A stretch of 64,000 nucleotides of DNA from Deroplatys truncata (GCA_030765065.1 CM060979.1:104830350-104894349); one strand, 5' to 3'; counted from the stretch's first letter, positions 25,500 through 38,285 are shown. Notes: a model not told the origin generated them from the sequence alone. Made by a program: numbers and translations.

Positions 25500-26180
25500 A
25501 GTATTCATCAAATTTAATACCCCACTAGGTTTACATACTTTCGTTCCAATTTCGATATACTACACATACAACCAAAGCAACACCACTAACCACTTAAAGC
25601 GAACCCTATCCAACTCACATGTCTCCTCTCTTTGCCGACTATAACCATTTTTTCTTCACCCTATACAAAAATTTCTCAAGCTTCCTGGTTTGCATTTTGT
25701 GACTAAAAATTCTCACTGCTATTTGTTTGTTTAATTTTAACCAACCATATATTGCCTGTTGGTGCCATTCACTTATTCCTGGACATTTAAATAAAAATAT
25801 GCTCTGCATTTGCACAATAGGACAAATTAAATGTTCCCAATTTCCCGTGACGCCCCTTAAGCTCCATATTCCCAATCTGAACCATACCAACCCCTCCCTC
25901 TCTTGCTTATTGCACATAATAATGTACATTTCGCTTCTAGCATTTATCTTATCTCCTGATAAAACATCAGCGACTTCTTTTACCTTATTATAGAATGCAA
26001 TAACTGTCTATATCCTCAAACCTAATTCTGACCAATTTCCAGAAACCTCTCTCCAATTCCCCTCTTCTCAGCCACACATCATCCATTACATTCCTAGTTA
26101 ACTCTTTCCCAACTTTGTGATCCAATAAAGATCCCCTAACACAGACCCTTAAGATTCCCTAACAAGCCAATTTTATAGGC
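25500..26180 (-). pseudogene. LINE 3'-part, minus strand
   Basis: The minus-strand translation gives EREGLVWFRLGIWSLRGVTG followed by a degraded C...H/F..KC knuckle in the open stretch 25639-25929. This is the same C-terminal LINE domain as at 20216-20620. Weaker matching frames continue upstream to about 26170. Stops interrupt it. Confidence 0.7.
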
Positions 26181-26229
26181 GTCTCAAGTGGCTCTGTATT
26201 TTCAATTTACATGTACAGTACATTGATTC

Positions 26230-26890
26230 TACAAGTTACATGTAGAGATGAAAGAAAGAAAAACTCCTGATGCAGTTATTTTTGTGTACCACACTCTAAT
26301 GGAACTTGTGTACAAATGTCCATTCAAAAATACTGTATGTTTTCTGATGCTGCAGGAGGACAAAACAAGAATATGAAGTTCTTAACATTTTGTTTGTGGT
26401 TTTCAAAAGTTCACAGTGTTTACACCCATTATATTTTCCGCATACAAGGCCACAGCTATGGTCATTGTGACAGGAATTTGGAATTTACTCAAGAAAATTG
26501 AAGACAATGCCTACAATACCAACAGCAATGGAGTATATGGAAGTTGTTTTATATTGCCGCAAGAATCCACCATCATTCCACTTATTGTGGGACACTTTGA
26601 TATTAAAGGAATGGTCTGCAGTTCTGCTTCCTTTGTTTCTGAGGAAACCTACGCAATGCTCTTCCAGATACAAAGATATCAATAGTTGCTTTACAGTCAG
26701 TCTGGAACTGTTTCAACTTCAATCACATATTGGCCATCTTTCATTTCCTACAATATTTGGAAGACAAATGGAAATACATTAACTGAAGAAAACTGTGACT
26801 CCACCTCAAATGAAACCAGTTCCTTTGAACCCCTAAAAGGAGAAAGATGTAAGACACCTTTTTCCATTTTTAGATGAAGCCAAGGATTGG
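26230..26890 (+). pseudogene. Decayed transposon-derived gene (GGQNKN family)
   Basis: Translated pieces include SDAAGGQNKNMKFLTFCLWF and HYIFRIQGHSYGHCDRN (26345-26480). They match a recurrent invertebrate transposon-derived protein with the SD..GGQN+N and GHSY..CDR motifs. These motifs often contain presumed catalytic acidic residues. Downstream frames continue with stops to about 26880. I cannot assign a named superfamily. Confidence 0.65.
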
Positions 26891-26904
26891 TTTGAAAATA
26901 TTTT

Positions 26905-27735
26905 TAAAAAATCTGATGTGTTACACTCACATGGCTTTCTCTACTCTTGTACAAACTATTTTTACAAATGCTTATTCTCCATATGCTTATGTTAATCGAG
27001 ATGTTAATCTTATTGCTAATTTTCTTGTTGGTGCAAGGGGAATATGGTAGAGTTTAAGCGAGTCAAATCTTTTAAGAGTTGGTTGCTATGTGGCGCATTC
27101 CATTCTCTTTGTATGTCCAGGACATAAAAAAAATGAATAACGAATTCACATTTGAGAAAAAGTATTGGAAAATTTAAAGGAATAACAAGCAATATCTCGA
27201 AAATGATTCACTCAACAAAAAAAATGTATATGACATAAATTGTGTATTTTAATGCGATCTACATTTTTTGTGTAGTAAAATTTTGTCTATCTCTTATGGT
27301 TTACCAATTATGCAAAAGCCGTTCACAATGAAGAATACTTTTGGTGACATTCCCAGAAAATTCGAGATATACATTTCATTTGTCATGAAAATATCTTAAA
27401 CATATGATATTTTAATCAAAATCGTTAGAGCCATTTTTGAGAAAATTAAAATTTTCGAAAAATGTTGCTTGTAAAGGGTAATCTGGGGTGGGGGGATTTT
27501 CTTGAAAACCTTTGTGTCGCATCTCTGGAAGATACTGAACCTAAATACCCAGTTTGGTGTTTATCCGACTGTTCGTTTCTGAGTTATGCTGTTCACAGAC
27601 ACACACACGGACATGTTTCCAAAAATGCTTTTTTTGGATTCAGGGGGTCTCAAAACATATATTTCTGGTGAAATCTCAGTATCGAATTTTTGGGTGGAAT
27701 ACAATACTTCCCCTACTTACTAAAAAGTAGAGACA
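26905..27735 (+). repeat. Repeat R1, full-length forward copy
   Basis: It starts aaaaatctgatgtgttacac and ends cctacttactaaaaagtaga. It is very similar to the copy at 45602-46525, so these are among the younger R1 copies. Confidence 0.85.
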
Positions 27736-28640
27736 TCCCCCCACATCCCTTCAGATGATGAATAAAAAGAAAAGGATAGGAAAGGGGAGAATAGCATAAG
27801 TATGACTGACTTAAGAATAATCCTATGTGTTTCAAATTGTTAACATGTATTGGGAATGTATATAATTTTTTTGTTTCTATTGCAATATATTTTTCTGTTT
27901 TGTTTGTTTCTAAATTGACAAAATGATCAAATATAGTAGGTTTCTTAAACAAAATATTTATTTTATATCAAACTTTATTTCCCACAATATTTAAATCCTT
28001 AAAATAATGGAAAAATGTATGATCGCCAGAATAAGGGCTTATATTAGGGTCCATAAGATGAATTTACAATATACAGTAGAACCTCATTTAACCGAATTCC
28101 AAGGGAACAAAAAATAGCCAATTCGGTTTAACAAAGTTTGAATTAATGAGGTTTTGTAAAAATAGTCCCGTATTATCTGAAATGGTAAAATACGACTGTT
28201 GAGTTCACTTTCTCTCTTGTTATGCATACCAATGAATGAGGGTGTTCCACTTTCATGACCTCTAAGAAAAAGTAAAACTGCTGTATATCGCATTTGTTTA
28301 ATTGAGAAAGTATACTGTCAAATGCTTGTCGTAATTTTTTTTTAAAACAGTACTATTTGGAACAATATGGTACTCTCTGAATTAGTGAGTCATATAATAA
28401 AACAAACAATAACCTTAAGAAACACTTTGAAACGGCAACTTTAGGCCGAGCCCGAGAACCATAATTATAGATAATTGATTAATTAACTTTTATTGATGTT
28501 AAATCGTACTATGTAAATATCTTTTTCTCAATACTGCTGGTATATTTTAAGAAGGGTGATTTAACATTATGTATCTATCTAGGTTACTAATATTAGTAGA
28601 GTTATAAATGGTTTAATGTAAATAATTTAAGCGCTATGTT

Positions 28641-29285
28641 AAAATACTGTCCACGATGGAATGTTTTAGCTACAGGAAGAGTGCTTTCGAAGGCAGAAAA
28701 CCTAGTTTTATTACCTCTCTCCGGTCGCAGTGCTATTATTCCTACAGCGAGGGTGTAGAGCCTTTGTCCCATTATTTGATAATTCGCCGTGACCAAGTGA
28801 GTGAGAAGGACAATCTAACGGTACATGTAGGAAAAGCCGCGATTTATATTAAAATTGGACCAATGAAATCCCTGGAAGTTTATTCGAAATAGTTAGACGC
28901 GTCGAGTCGCGCTAAAAATGGACCAATAGGAAAGGAAGCAGCCTCAGAAGCCTGAGACTATAAATGGATCTGTTTGGGGAAAATTCGGGACAGTTTATGT
29001 CAGGTGTGGTCAGGGAGAGATGCTGCAGGATGTGTGAGATATCGCGCCAAAAAGGGAATCAAGTCAAATTTGTCGTGTCAGCTTAGTATTGCATTTTATT
29101 CGAGAGTTTTCGTAATGTGTGGTCAGGGAGAGATGCTGCAGAATGTGTGAGATATCGCGCCAAAACAGGGAATCAAAATAGTTTTAGCAACACACCTAAG
29201 ATCCGCTACTCTGAAAGCGACAATAAGAATAGTTATATTTCGTGCCATATCCACGCCATAGTTTAACAGCAGTGGACAGTATTTT
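28641..29285. mobile_element. Nested insertion with 14-bp inverted ends
   Basis: AAAATACTGTCCAC (28641-28654) is perfectly inverted at 29272-29285, and weaker matching extends outward (gcgctatgtt / gccgctgt). Inside are two CCAAT-like sites, a TATA-like ctataaatgg (about 28958) and a 60-bp direct repeat. The CpG-rich composition differs from the Tigger body. It may be a MITE or an LTR-derived piece. No clear target duplication was found. Confidence 0.5.
29004..29176. repeat. 60-bp direct repeat, 113-bp period
   Basis: The block gtgtggtcagggagagatgc...gatatcgcgccaaaa...gggaatcaa occurs at 29004-29062 and 29117-29176 with about two differences. Confidence 0.9.
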
Positions 29286-29749
29286 ACAGCGGCAATACCA
29301 GTTTTGTATACTACGAGTGTTAATTAAATAAAAAGAAACGGCAGTGTCATCTTTTCATAAACAAAGCAAGTCTATGTCTTCCTATATCACCACCCGAGAT
29401 CTACGTTTTCCTTTACCGAGGATAAGTCCATGCTCCCATATAATTTAAGGAAAATTACTGCAGCTAGCCGAGGATAAATTGAAGAACCAACACGCTGAGA
29501 ACTTCTGGAAGCAACGGGAGAAGCATCAAGGTAAGCTACAGCAACGGATGAGGAGGTGATCGCCGCAACTTTAAATATACTGTTCTTTTAACACTAAGTT
29601 TTAGTTGGAACTCATGTTTTAGTTACAACTCTTATCCATTACACATTTTAGTTCTATAATTTGAAAAAATCATTAATTGTTGTTTGGCGGATGGTCATAA
29701 TATTATGGCACTCTCTAAAGATACCACATCCAGGGCAGCCTGAAATACC

Positions 29750-31228
29750 ATGGAGACATCAGAAGTGGCAGCAAGTCTCTCGAGAACAGAAATTGCAGCT
29801 GCAACTTCAGCGTGGGGTCACGGTGACGTATCTTCATGTTCCTCCTCAGAAGATGACAGTAAAGAATTATCATTCTCTTCTGCATCATCAGCAGATGACT
29901 GGTTCTTCAGCAGAACATATATCGTTGTCTACCTATGTCCATTCTTCCATAATGACAGTGCAAGAGGCCACCAACCAGGTGTAAGTATGTAGAAGAGCAT
30001 TATCGGAATCCCAATTGTATCCACATTATAAGCTCAGATGTGGATCATCAGTTTCCTGTTCAGTTTCAGCGACGTTATCAGTTGCTGTCCAGGCCTTCTT
30101 AAAACAGTTAGTTATAGTGTCTGTTGTAACTTCATCCTAAGCAGCAGATATGTTGCAGATAGCTTGCAGTACATTCCAATGTGGAACTGTTTCTTGTAGT
30201 TCTATTGCACTGATGGCAGCCTTAACCAGTCTGCATCTGTAATTATGCTTTATTGAGGCGATTATTCCTTGATCCAATGGTTGCAGATGGCTCGTGGTGT
30301 TAGCTAGTAAGAAGACAACTTCTATGTTTGCAAGTTCTAGGTCTTGAACTGATGTGCCGAGTAGTGGTCCAAAGTTAGCAAAATGTTCCTCTTTCTCGTA
30401 GCAATTTGTTGTTGAATCATCAAGAGATTTGGTCATTCAAGCTTTCTTGTTATTCTCGTACTGACTTGGCAGATTGAATAGGTTGACATTTTTAAAACCA
30501 CGTGGATTTCTGCATTTTCCACTCACTAATGGTTTGAGCTTCTTAGAACCATCTGAATTACAGTACAAGACCACCGTCAGTCTCTCCTTGCTGCATTTTC
30601 CTCCATGGCATTTTCTGCCCTTGGCACATAGTGTTTTTTCAGGCATCAAGTTATAGAAAACGCCTGCTTCACCTATATTAAACACATTTCTTGGGTGATG
30701 ATGAGAGAGCTTAGATTGAAACTCCTGCGCCCACTCATTGGCATCTTCCTCGTTTACTCTATGTGCCTCCCCACAGATACTGACAGCACTGATTTTATGC
30801 CTCTTCTGAAAACAACATAGTCATCTCTCAGAAGACACAAACCCAGAAATTCCTTCTTTCTTGGGGATTTCCCGAGCTTTTCTTTTTTGAAGCATGAGGC
30901 CAGACAGTGGAATTTGCTGTGAGTACATGTGTTGGAACCATTCTAACAGCGAATCCTCCAACTCTTCATGTTTCGCTGGTCTCATGCACTTGCTATTGCC
31001 ACTAAATGAATAGCTTGTCAGACTTGCCTCTATTTTCTGTTTTGAACTTATAATCAATGAGAGAGTACACTTCAGAATTTGAAAGTGTTCTGTAACCTGT
31101 GTTTTGGTTTTCTCTCCACTATCGACCATACGTAAAGTTTGCTGTTTTTGTTTCAGTGTGAGAGCATTATGAGCACGTTTCTCTTTCAGCGACATAGCGA
31201 GCGAAAGGGGGGGGGGAGGAGAAAACAT
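29750..31228 (-). pseudogene. Tigger transposase, frameshifted
   Basis: The minus-strand pieces follow Tigger order. First is an N-terminal helix-turn-helix (KEKRAHNALTLKQKQQTLRM and VDSGEKTKTQVTEHFQI, within 30821-31228). Next is a DDE-domain piece (30437-30685) with the block GKCRNPRGFKNVNLFNLP. A second piece (30137-30436) has VVFLLANTTSHLQPLDQGII. Last is an acidic C-terminal tail near 29750-30060. The usual NADETG catalytic motif reads NIGEAG, so the first aspartate is lost. At least three frameshifts or stops separate the pieces. Confidence 0.9.
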
Positions 31229-31646
31229 TCACTGTTCACAAGCAGAGACGAACAGCACTCTGGATTGTTGCGAGTCACGCATCGTGTGCAGTCTGCAGAC
31301 CAACCTCCTCTTTCTCCATCCTTGCATCATATGCTTTGGAAATGATACATAAGCAGCAAGTAAGCAATTGGACATTGTTGAAAAATTAAGTACAGTATTG
31401 AGAAAAATTATGTGAAATGCATAACAAAATTACCATAGTGCACAGCACAACATACATATTCAGTTTAAACGAAGAATAGCATGTGGAATATGTAATGAGG
31501 GGACCAAATTTTAGTTTGTAGTACGAATTATCCAAAATTCGGTTTAATCGGTAGATTTTTCCATGTAATTCGACATGGACCGAGCAGCTACTATGGGTTA
31601 ACCTAGTTTTCGGTTTATCCGATTTCAAATTAGCGAGGGTCTACTG

Positions 31647-33480
31647 TATATGGAAATTATTATCTCCATTTCCTGTCGTTAACTTTATTCTAGACTATAT
31701 TGGGATCAAAACCACACTTTGGCGTATTATTTTTGCTGTCAATTTGAAGAGTATTTAACGACAGAAACATTCAAACTGGTTTACCGCAAAACTACTTGTT
31801 TCGGTATGGGCCCTTGTTTGTGTGAACTCAATTATAGAAGAACATACTTGCGAAGAAGGTTTTGACTTTCACTGAGATTCCAAGGAATAGAAAATGGTTA
31901 TTACACCATAGAACATACTTCTATGATTAGACAAATGCCGCCAATATTCCATTCCGATCATTATAAGTAGATGGTCACATTTAACAACTAAACAAACAGA
32001 AGACGAAGTAAAATGAAAGAGAATCAAATCTACTTATAATGCTACTATACGCATGCAATACTAATGCCAAAATATTTCAATAATCTTCAAGTACGAAAGT
32101 TTTGCTTTATTCCCTTTGTACTTATGTTGTAATCAACTTAATTAGCAGGACATACTATATAATTCTATAAAGAGAAAAAAATTGCTAGCATTAGAAATCA
32201 GTGAACCGATATTTTATAATTCACAAATGAGAAGATTATTTTTCTCACTGGTCAGAGACTGTGTGTCTTTTCAGAAGAGGTTAACTTGGTGGCCTGGGAC
32301 TGCAGAATCTTCATATTCACCAACTTCACTTTTATTTCTTGTATATGTTAAAGAATTTCTGTGTTATGTGAAAACCATATAGCTTTTATGTTATTAAATA
32401 ACAAAAGACCAAAGAGAGATACAAAGGTTTAAAAATTCATCTACTGTAATTATCTAAAAAAAATACTCGACAATTCTGACCTATGATTGTTCTACTGCCA
32501 AAGGGTATGTATATGCTAAGCAGCATTTCCAGAACTTGGAAAGTTCCTGGAGCTTTGAGTGAAGAGCTGTGAGGGAAGTTTAAAGAAGTTAGACATTTTA
32601 CTGAAGTGTCACATCCTTTTGCATGAATATCAGGGGATTTTTTCATCTGTTATTAGGAATAGCCAGGGCTATACAAAATTACAATTATAAGGAGTAAAGG
32701 GAAAGGATCCATCATAAAAATTCTCTAGATGATTGTACAATAATTTCATAAAGAACAGGGAGAGGTAAATCAAATTAATTAATTCATCATTCGAGTTTAA
32801 AAAGCTAACTGTGCAATGTCGGGTAACCCAGTTAGTAATACATAAAACATTGCAATAAATAAAAATTATGTACTATGAAAAAATATTTAGTTTAAACATA
32901 AATAATTGTTAAAAATCACTGCGTGGCAAACCACTTTTTTCTCTAACAGTAAACCTCAAAACTACTAATTTGAGAAATGGTGTTTATTATTCATCTCTAT
33001 CAAAGTGTTCATCACTAACAGATTACAAGGATGTAGACCATGATAAAATGTTTTCAAAAAGCTTTTGCTACCATCTCACTTAGCAACAACAAACACATTA
33101 ACAGAAGAATGACTCCTTTTATTATATCAAATGATGCAGCTAAGCTAGAGAAACAAAATGGCTACTTGCTCTTCTCTCTCTCTCCCCCCCTTTCTTTTAC
33201 CCATTCAATTCATAGTTATTGTTTCAGGCAGACAAAACTGGGCGAGTTTTAAAATTTTATAACTGTAACTAAAAAGAGATTTTAAAACTGCTATGAAATA
33301 TGTCCATGATGCCAGTTTGGATGATTAATGCCTCTTCCCTCTTAACATATATACCTTGTGTCCATGACAAAAGTTGGAGGATAAGCAAGTAAACTCAGAA
33401 TTTATAATATAGTAATAATGTTTACTACAAAAGTGATAAAATGATCTGACTAGTGTGACAATAAACTACTGTGACATTCT
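31647..33480. other. Unassigned sequence
   Basis: No repeat family or gene recognised. Open frames of 60-70 codons lack motifs. A short R1 relic follows at about 33490-33560. Confidence 0.4.
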
Positions 33481-33854
33481 TAAAAATGTATCATATTTGT
33501 TTGTGGTGAGAGGATTTTTTTGAAAATTTTTGTGTTACATTTTTGAAAATGACAATAGCAAATGACAGAAAACATATAAATGGTTTATATGCAGGGATGA
33601 AGAAAAAACAAACAGAGAGAAGAATAGAGATGGCAGGGTTTAAAATAAGGGACTTGCTCTTGATAGAAAGCATGATTTATTGAGAAGGCACCCCTTAACT
33701 GTAAAAGGCTGAATTAGGTTCAATGCTATCTTTTAAATGACTTAAAGAAAGCATTTTCCACAAGGTCCATTTTTGGGGAAAGGGATTTCAAATGTTTGAA
33801 TTAGTGAGCAGCACCTGAACCCAAATTATGTTGATAAAGACACTACATAAAATT

Positions 33855-34150
33855 AAATTAAATTGAGTTTTATTTATGAACACTCTTTAACTGCTGTGGA
33901 CCTTAGCGTCCCATTCTATATTGGATGTAAAAGACCAATAATTTTGATCAAAGGCTTCTTTATCAGTCTTGAGGCTCTTTGACTTGCTGTAAATCTAGGA
34001 CATGGGACCACCAGCTTTACTTCCCTTCCAAAGGAAGCCATGTTAAAAAAAATATCTTTTTTTTATGCCCGAAAAAAAATCTATCGCCCTCCGCTGTATT
34101 TAAACCCACGACCTCAGGAACTGGAGGCTAGCATGGTACCCCTAGACTAC
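33855..34150 (-). mobile_element. tRNA-derived SINE R2, diverged copy
   Basis: The minus-strand R2 body and head are recognisable (tttatttatgaacactcttt to gaggctagcatggtacccct). The sequence beyond its head end (attctcagttgttgtgaacc and about 60 bp more) is also found beyond the R2 copy at 40565-40855. Confidence 0.8.
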
Positions 34151-34620
34151 TGATTACCATTCTCAGTTGTTGTGAACCAGCCTTAATACTTCCCAATGAT
34201 GGGAGTAAACTTTTTAGCATTTTCATTTCTTCAAATTATGTTGATAAACATGTTTAAGCAATAAAAGCACAAGTGAACATGAAATTCCTCAGTTTTTGTG
34301 TTTACACAAATAAAATATTCACAGTTATAAAATGAATGTATGACAAATGCATTTGCAAATGTATACATATAAGCAGACATTCTTAAGCAAACTGGCCATT
34401 TATGAAATAATATGATAATTAAAAATAATACAAATTTATTTTAATATATAAAGGAATGCAAAATGGTTAAGAACCCTGAAATTTTGTGATTAGGTTTTTC
34501 CATAATTTTTTAAAATAGAAGTAAAATTTATATTTTTTATTTCTGCAGCATTTATACACTGCAATGAGTGGTTTTTACTATGGCAAAATTTAAAAATGTT
34601 ACACAAAAACAATGTCATTG

Positions 34621-34973
34621 TGTAACATATTGTGACTGTGCAGACAAAGCTACCTGCGGGCTGCCGGCAGTTTGAGTAGGTTCCCTTTCTAGAACATTCC
34701 ATTTTGTATGTGGGGGGCCTACATAAGGGGCCTTGCTCTTACCCATGCACAAGTTCTGTCAGTGAAGAAGTTACAAAGTTAGTTGCCATCAAGAAGTCAA
34801 AAGAGTTTGGACAGTGCCAAGTGCAGTTCAGTTGTGATTCAGTTCAAAGGATCAGTTGTGTTCTGTTCTGAGTGTGTGTCAAAAGTGTCTCAACTGTAAA
34901 GTTTATGCTATGCTGAGCACCTAAGTGACAAGTAAAGTGTGTTTAGCAACAACTGCTGTTTTCATTTGTTACA
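34621..34973 (+). mobile_element. Probable solo LTR
   Basis: A 353-bp block starts TGTAACATATTG and ends TTTGTTACA, so its 7-bp termini TGTAACA/TGTTACA are perfectly inverted with TG...CA ends. It is richer in GC than its flanks and contains a TATA-like acataagg. No direct target duplication is evident (cattg versus atata) and no internal region follows. LTR identity is inferred from termini and composition only. Confidence 0.45.
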
Positions 34974-35840
34974 ATATAAATTGAATTTCTATTTCACATA
35001 TTGCTCTATGAATCAGGGTATATTATCCTTATTAGATGTGCTTAAAATCAATTTACCTAACATGAAACTAATAACAACGTTTATTGGCACTAAGTTGGAT
35101 AATCATTATCCTTAAGTCATGTGTCTATTTGCCAACTGTGCACTTAACGTACCATTAAGAGCATTGTAAAATATACTGTTTATAATAAATCAAATGCAAT
35201 TAACTGCACTGGATGCAAGGAGAAAGGGTAAATCTGAGACTGACTGTCCAAGGGAGAAATTTTTCGAGGAGAGCTGATTAGATCATATACCACTTTGAGA
35301 AGTGGATGGTGAGTGCATTTGCATTCTTTCTGCAGCAGTGTACTGACGCTATGACTGGTTGCACATCATGAACTTAAATCTTTAGAAAATTTGTGGCAAT
35401 ATGTGCAGTGCTAGAAAAAACCCTATGTCCAAGCCATGTATGCAATATGAGAATTGTGACACATTTAGGCATTAACTAGAGGAATCACAGTCAAGTTTCA
35501 TTGCTATATTTCCAGCATGTTTAATGTCTTCTTACTTTCCATTTGTTTATCTGATTTCAATGAAAAAACACCATTTATGTAGTAGATATTCTCCGCACCA
35601 AAGAGGCACTTATTAGGATTGATATAAGAGCACTAAGTACATAAAAAATAAAGAGAAAGTGTCATCTTTGTTATATATGCTTTATAGTGTTTTAATGCAT
35701 GTTTAATTTTCTTCTATCTCCTGCTATCAGAAAAAAAATTATGACTTTTATACCGCTCTCTAATGAATTTATTTCAGGGTCCCTAAAAATGGTAAATTTA
35801 ATTTAAATGTTTTGCAATTCAAAATACTTACCATTGTAGT
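34974..35840. other. Unassigned sequence
   Basis: No gene or repeat recognised. One or two weak similarities to other AT-rich stretches are not diagnostic. Confidence 0.4.
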
Positions 35841-35847
35841 TTTCTTC

Positions 35848-36112
35848 TTATTTTGCCAAAATGACCCCTGGTATAGATGAAGTCCTAACCTTCAGGAACC
35901 AATCCAAGTGCACAAGATTTCTCATGTATTGCTGTCCATGCTGCCACTTTATCTTGCTTGGTGCATTTGTCAGAAAGGGAACCAAAATGCACTTCCTTAG
36001 ATGCTTGGATGTCAGCGAGGACAGCAAATTTACTGTTTTTTCGTGTGATACCGCTGCATGAATTTCTACACAATGAAGGCAACACATGTACTGTTTTCAA
36101 AATGGTTGCCAA
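35848..36112 (-). pseudogene. Myb/SANT-like domain remnant of a transposon gene
   Basis: The minus-strand frame reads NSKFAVLADIQASKEVHFGS followed by KCTKQDKVAAWTAIHEKSCA and LGLVPEG, then (frame-shifted) DFIYTRGHFGKIRRKL. The K.D...AW..I......LG pattern with a following basic helix matches the Myb/SANT-like DNA-binding proteins carried by Harbinger-type and other invertebrate elements. It is short and broken, with no accompanying transposase. Confidence 0.5.
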
Positions 36113-36845
36113 TTATACAGTCTGCTCTAAGATTTTAACTGCTCTTATGGAAATGTCTCCAACAGATGCAATGCTCACTGTCTCCATTTAAAATTCAAAC
36201 TTTAAAGGAAGAACAAAATCAATTTATCACATTAATACTGCAATTTAAGTAAAATAAAAATAACTATAAAATGCTGACTGTAATTCAAGCCCAAAACAAT
36301 TTTAAATTTGGAGAATGTGAACCTTGCTACAACTTCGCTAAGCTTTTAAAGCTGTGTTTTAAGTACACCATTATTCCTTCTTTAATCTCCATTAAGTAAA
36401 GAGTACTCTTAAAATGATTCAGTAGAAAATGAAATAATGATGAAGGTAATTAGAAAGTAGTTTTATAACCTCAAATGAAGAGTTTAGCATTCAAGTTGAG
36501 CTAAAAGAGAGTCAAGTCTGTTAATTGCTACTAGTGAATAAAATGAGTTTACTTTGTGGCATTGTACAATACTTTTCCCATTTCTAGTACCTTAAGTATA
36601 ATTAATAAGATTTCATTTTTCTTGTTTTCAAGTATGTGCACCCATAGCATATTTGTCACCAGTTAAATGTGTGGTAATTTGTATTGGCAGCAGTAATACA
36701 ATTTCATGGAAGTATGTATATAAGTTTCAAAATCCAAGTTTTTTGAGATGTGCTCTTCAACCGAAAGTGTTGGCAGAAAATTATATTTCTAACACAATGA
36801 TTCTGTATCAGATGCAAAAGATTAACCCTGACTAATTCCTAAGAA
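36113..36845. other. Unassigned AT-rich sequence
   Basis: No recognisable feature. Confidence 0.4.
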
Positions 36846-36849
36846 ATCT

Positions 36850-38020
36850 CTTGAGTTGAATTGAATTTTATTTGTACAATTTGTTTACAGTTTTATACAA
36901 TGTTTTTAAATAGTGCAAAATCCCCCCTATTTATATACCTTGTGTACAAATTGTCTGGTGCTTAGCTTCCTATTGGCCACTAAGATTGCTTGGCTCCCAG
37001 GCCTTATAGCTCGCTGAGCGGTTCACATCTGTTACTTTTCTAGAACATTTTTCTTTTACCTTCCTTAAAAACTCTCCCATGGCTTTGATTTTCTTTTCTT
37101 CTTTCCTTGTCAACATTTTGATACTTACTATCTTTCTATCCATATTTTTCCATGATTTTTCTCTCCGTACCTTTATTTCTTTACATTCTGTCATATAATG
37201 CTCTATACTTTCCCTTCCTACACACAGCTCACATATTCCTCTTTTCCTGCCTCTCAACCCTCTTAGACACATTGCTCCCACTCTCATCCATGCTAAATCT
37301 TCCCTTTCTTGCCTGTTACAGTACTCAACTCTGTCTTCCCCATCCTTCTTTTATTATTTTATAAAAGCTTAACAATTTTCTATCTTCTATGCTTCCCCAT
37401 ATCCCTTGTAATGTTATATCTTAAATGTTTCTTACTACCTTCCACCATATTTATTTATTTAATAAGCTAAGACAGAACATGGAGGAACTACTAAATAAGC
37501 ATTCATACAAAGGATTTATCGTAATGGGTGACTTTAATGCAAGGGTTGGGGAAAGTCAAATTCAGTTATTAGATCTTGAAAGTGTGTTGGGCAGCAAAGT
37601 GAGTGAAATGGTTAAAGAAAGAGCAAAGATAAATGTACGAATAGCGAAACAGAATTTTCTGAGGAGTTTATTTTAGTGTTGTGTAATGGAGTGAAAGGGA
37701 AAGATGATTAAGGGGAGTTTACATTTGTAAATAGAAATAGCCAGAGTGTTATAGATTATATTCTATACTCTTCAGATCTTGAGGAATATTTTATTGATTC
37801 TGAGGTGATGAATATAGCCAGTTCTAGTAGAGTGATATTTCAGTGTACAAATAAGAAAAATGAAAAGGTTGTAAAACATGAGGGAATTGTAATCCAAAAA
37901 TATAAATGGAGAGAAGATAAAGCAGAAGCATTTAAGGAGGAGCTGGGAAATCAGTCAAGCTGGAGGCAAATTATCATGATGAAAGACAACATTCTTTCCG
38001 TTTGAAAATTTACTCTGAAT
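36850..38020 (-). mobile_element. LINE with inverted 5' half and deleted RT
   Basis: The left part (36850-37300) is the minus-strand LINE C-terminus: an open frame at 36970-37287 with CELCVGRESIEHYMTECKE, a C-x2-C-x6-H-x4-C knuckle, followed by a short A/T-rich 3' tail (aaataaaattcaattcaa). The right part (37460-38005) is on the plus strand and encodes the apurinic-type endonuclease of the same kind of element. It has GFIVMGDFNARVGE (about 37511-37552) and, after a frameshift, GEFTFVNRNSQSVIDYIL (about 37718-37770). The RT domain between them is absent. The head-to-head arrangement fits twin-priming 5' inversion with internal deletion. Two unrelated insertions are the alternative. Confidence 0.75.
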
Positions 38021-38047
38021 AGAATCTTTCAATTGATTCAGTAGTGA

Positions 38048-38285
38048 AGCTCAAGGCTGGTTCACAATAACCTGAGAACAGTAACCAAAGCAGAAACAAG
38101 AACAGGAAACGATACAGCGTAGAAGATTTTGATTCTCAATAGCCCGGTAACAAGAATCGGAATGTATATCAATAATCATATCGATCACAAAGTGGAAAGT
38201 CAATTTTGCACATTGGGACTTAATTTAATTTTAACTGGCTAATGATATTTTTTTTCACCTGCTTCCAATTCAGCCAATGTAATGT
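38048..38285 (-). repeat. MITE-like repeat M1b, reverse copy
   Basis: It matches the reverse complement of 11725-12005 and begins gctggttcacaataacc. It ends where the hAT remnant starts. Confidence 0.65.

Larger units (their letters stand above)
28074..31646 (-). mobile_element. Tigger (pogo-type) DNA transposon
   Basis: The left terminus CAGTAGAACCTCATTTAACC and the right terminus (reverse-complemented CAGTAGACCCTCGCTAAT) are inverted, and both are flanked by TA (28072-28073, 31647-31648). Subterminal aattcggttta blocks near each end are also inverted. The 3573-bp body encodes a broken transposase on the minus strand and holds a 0.65-kb insertion near its 3' end. Tc1/mariner-superfamily elements insert at TA by cut and paste. 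This one is inactive because its transposase is frameshifted. Confidence 0.92.
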
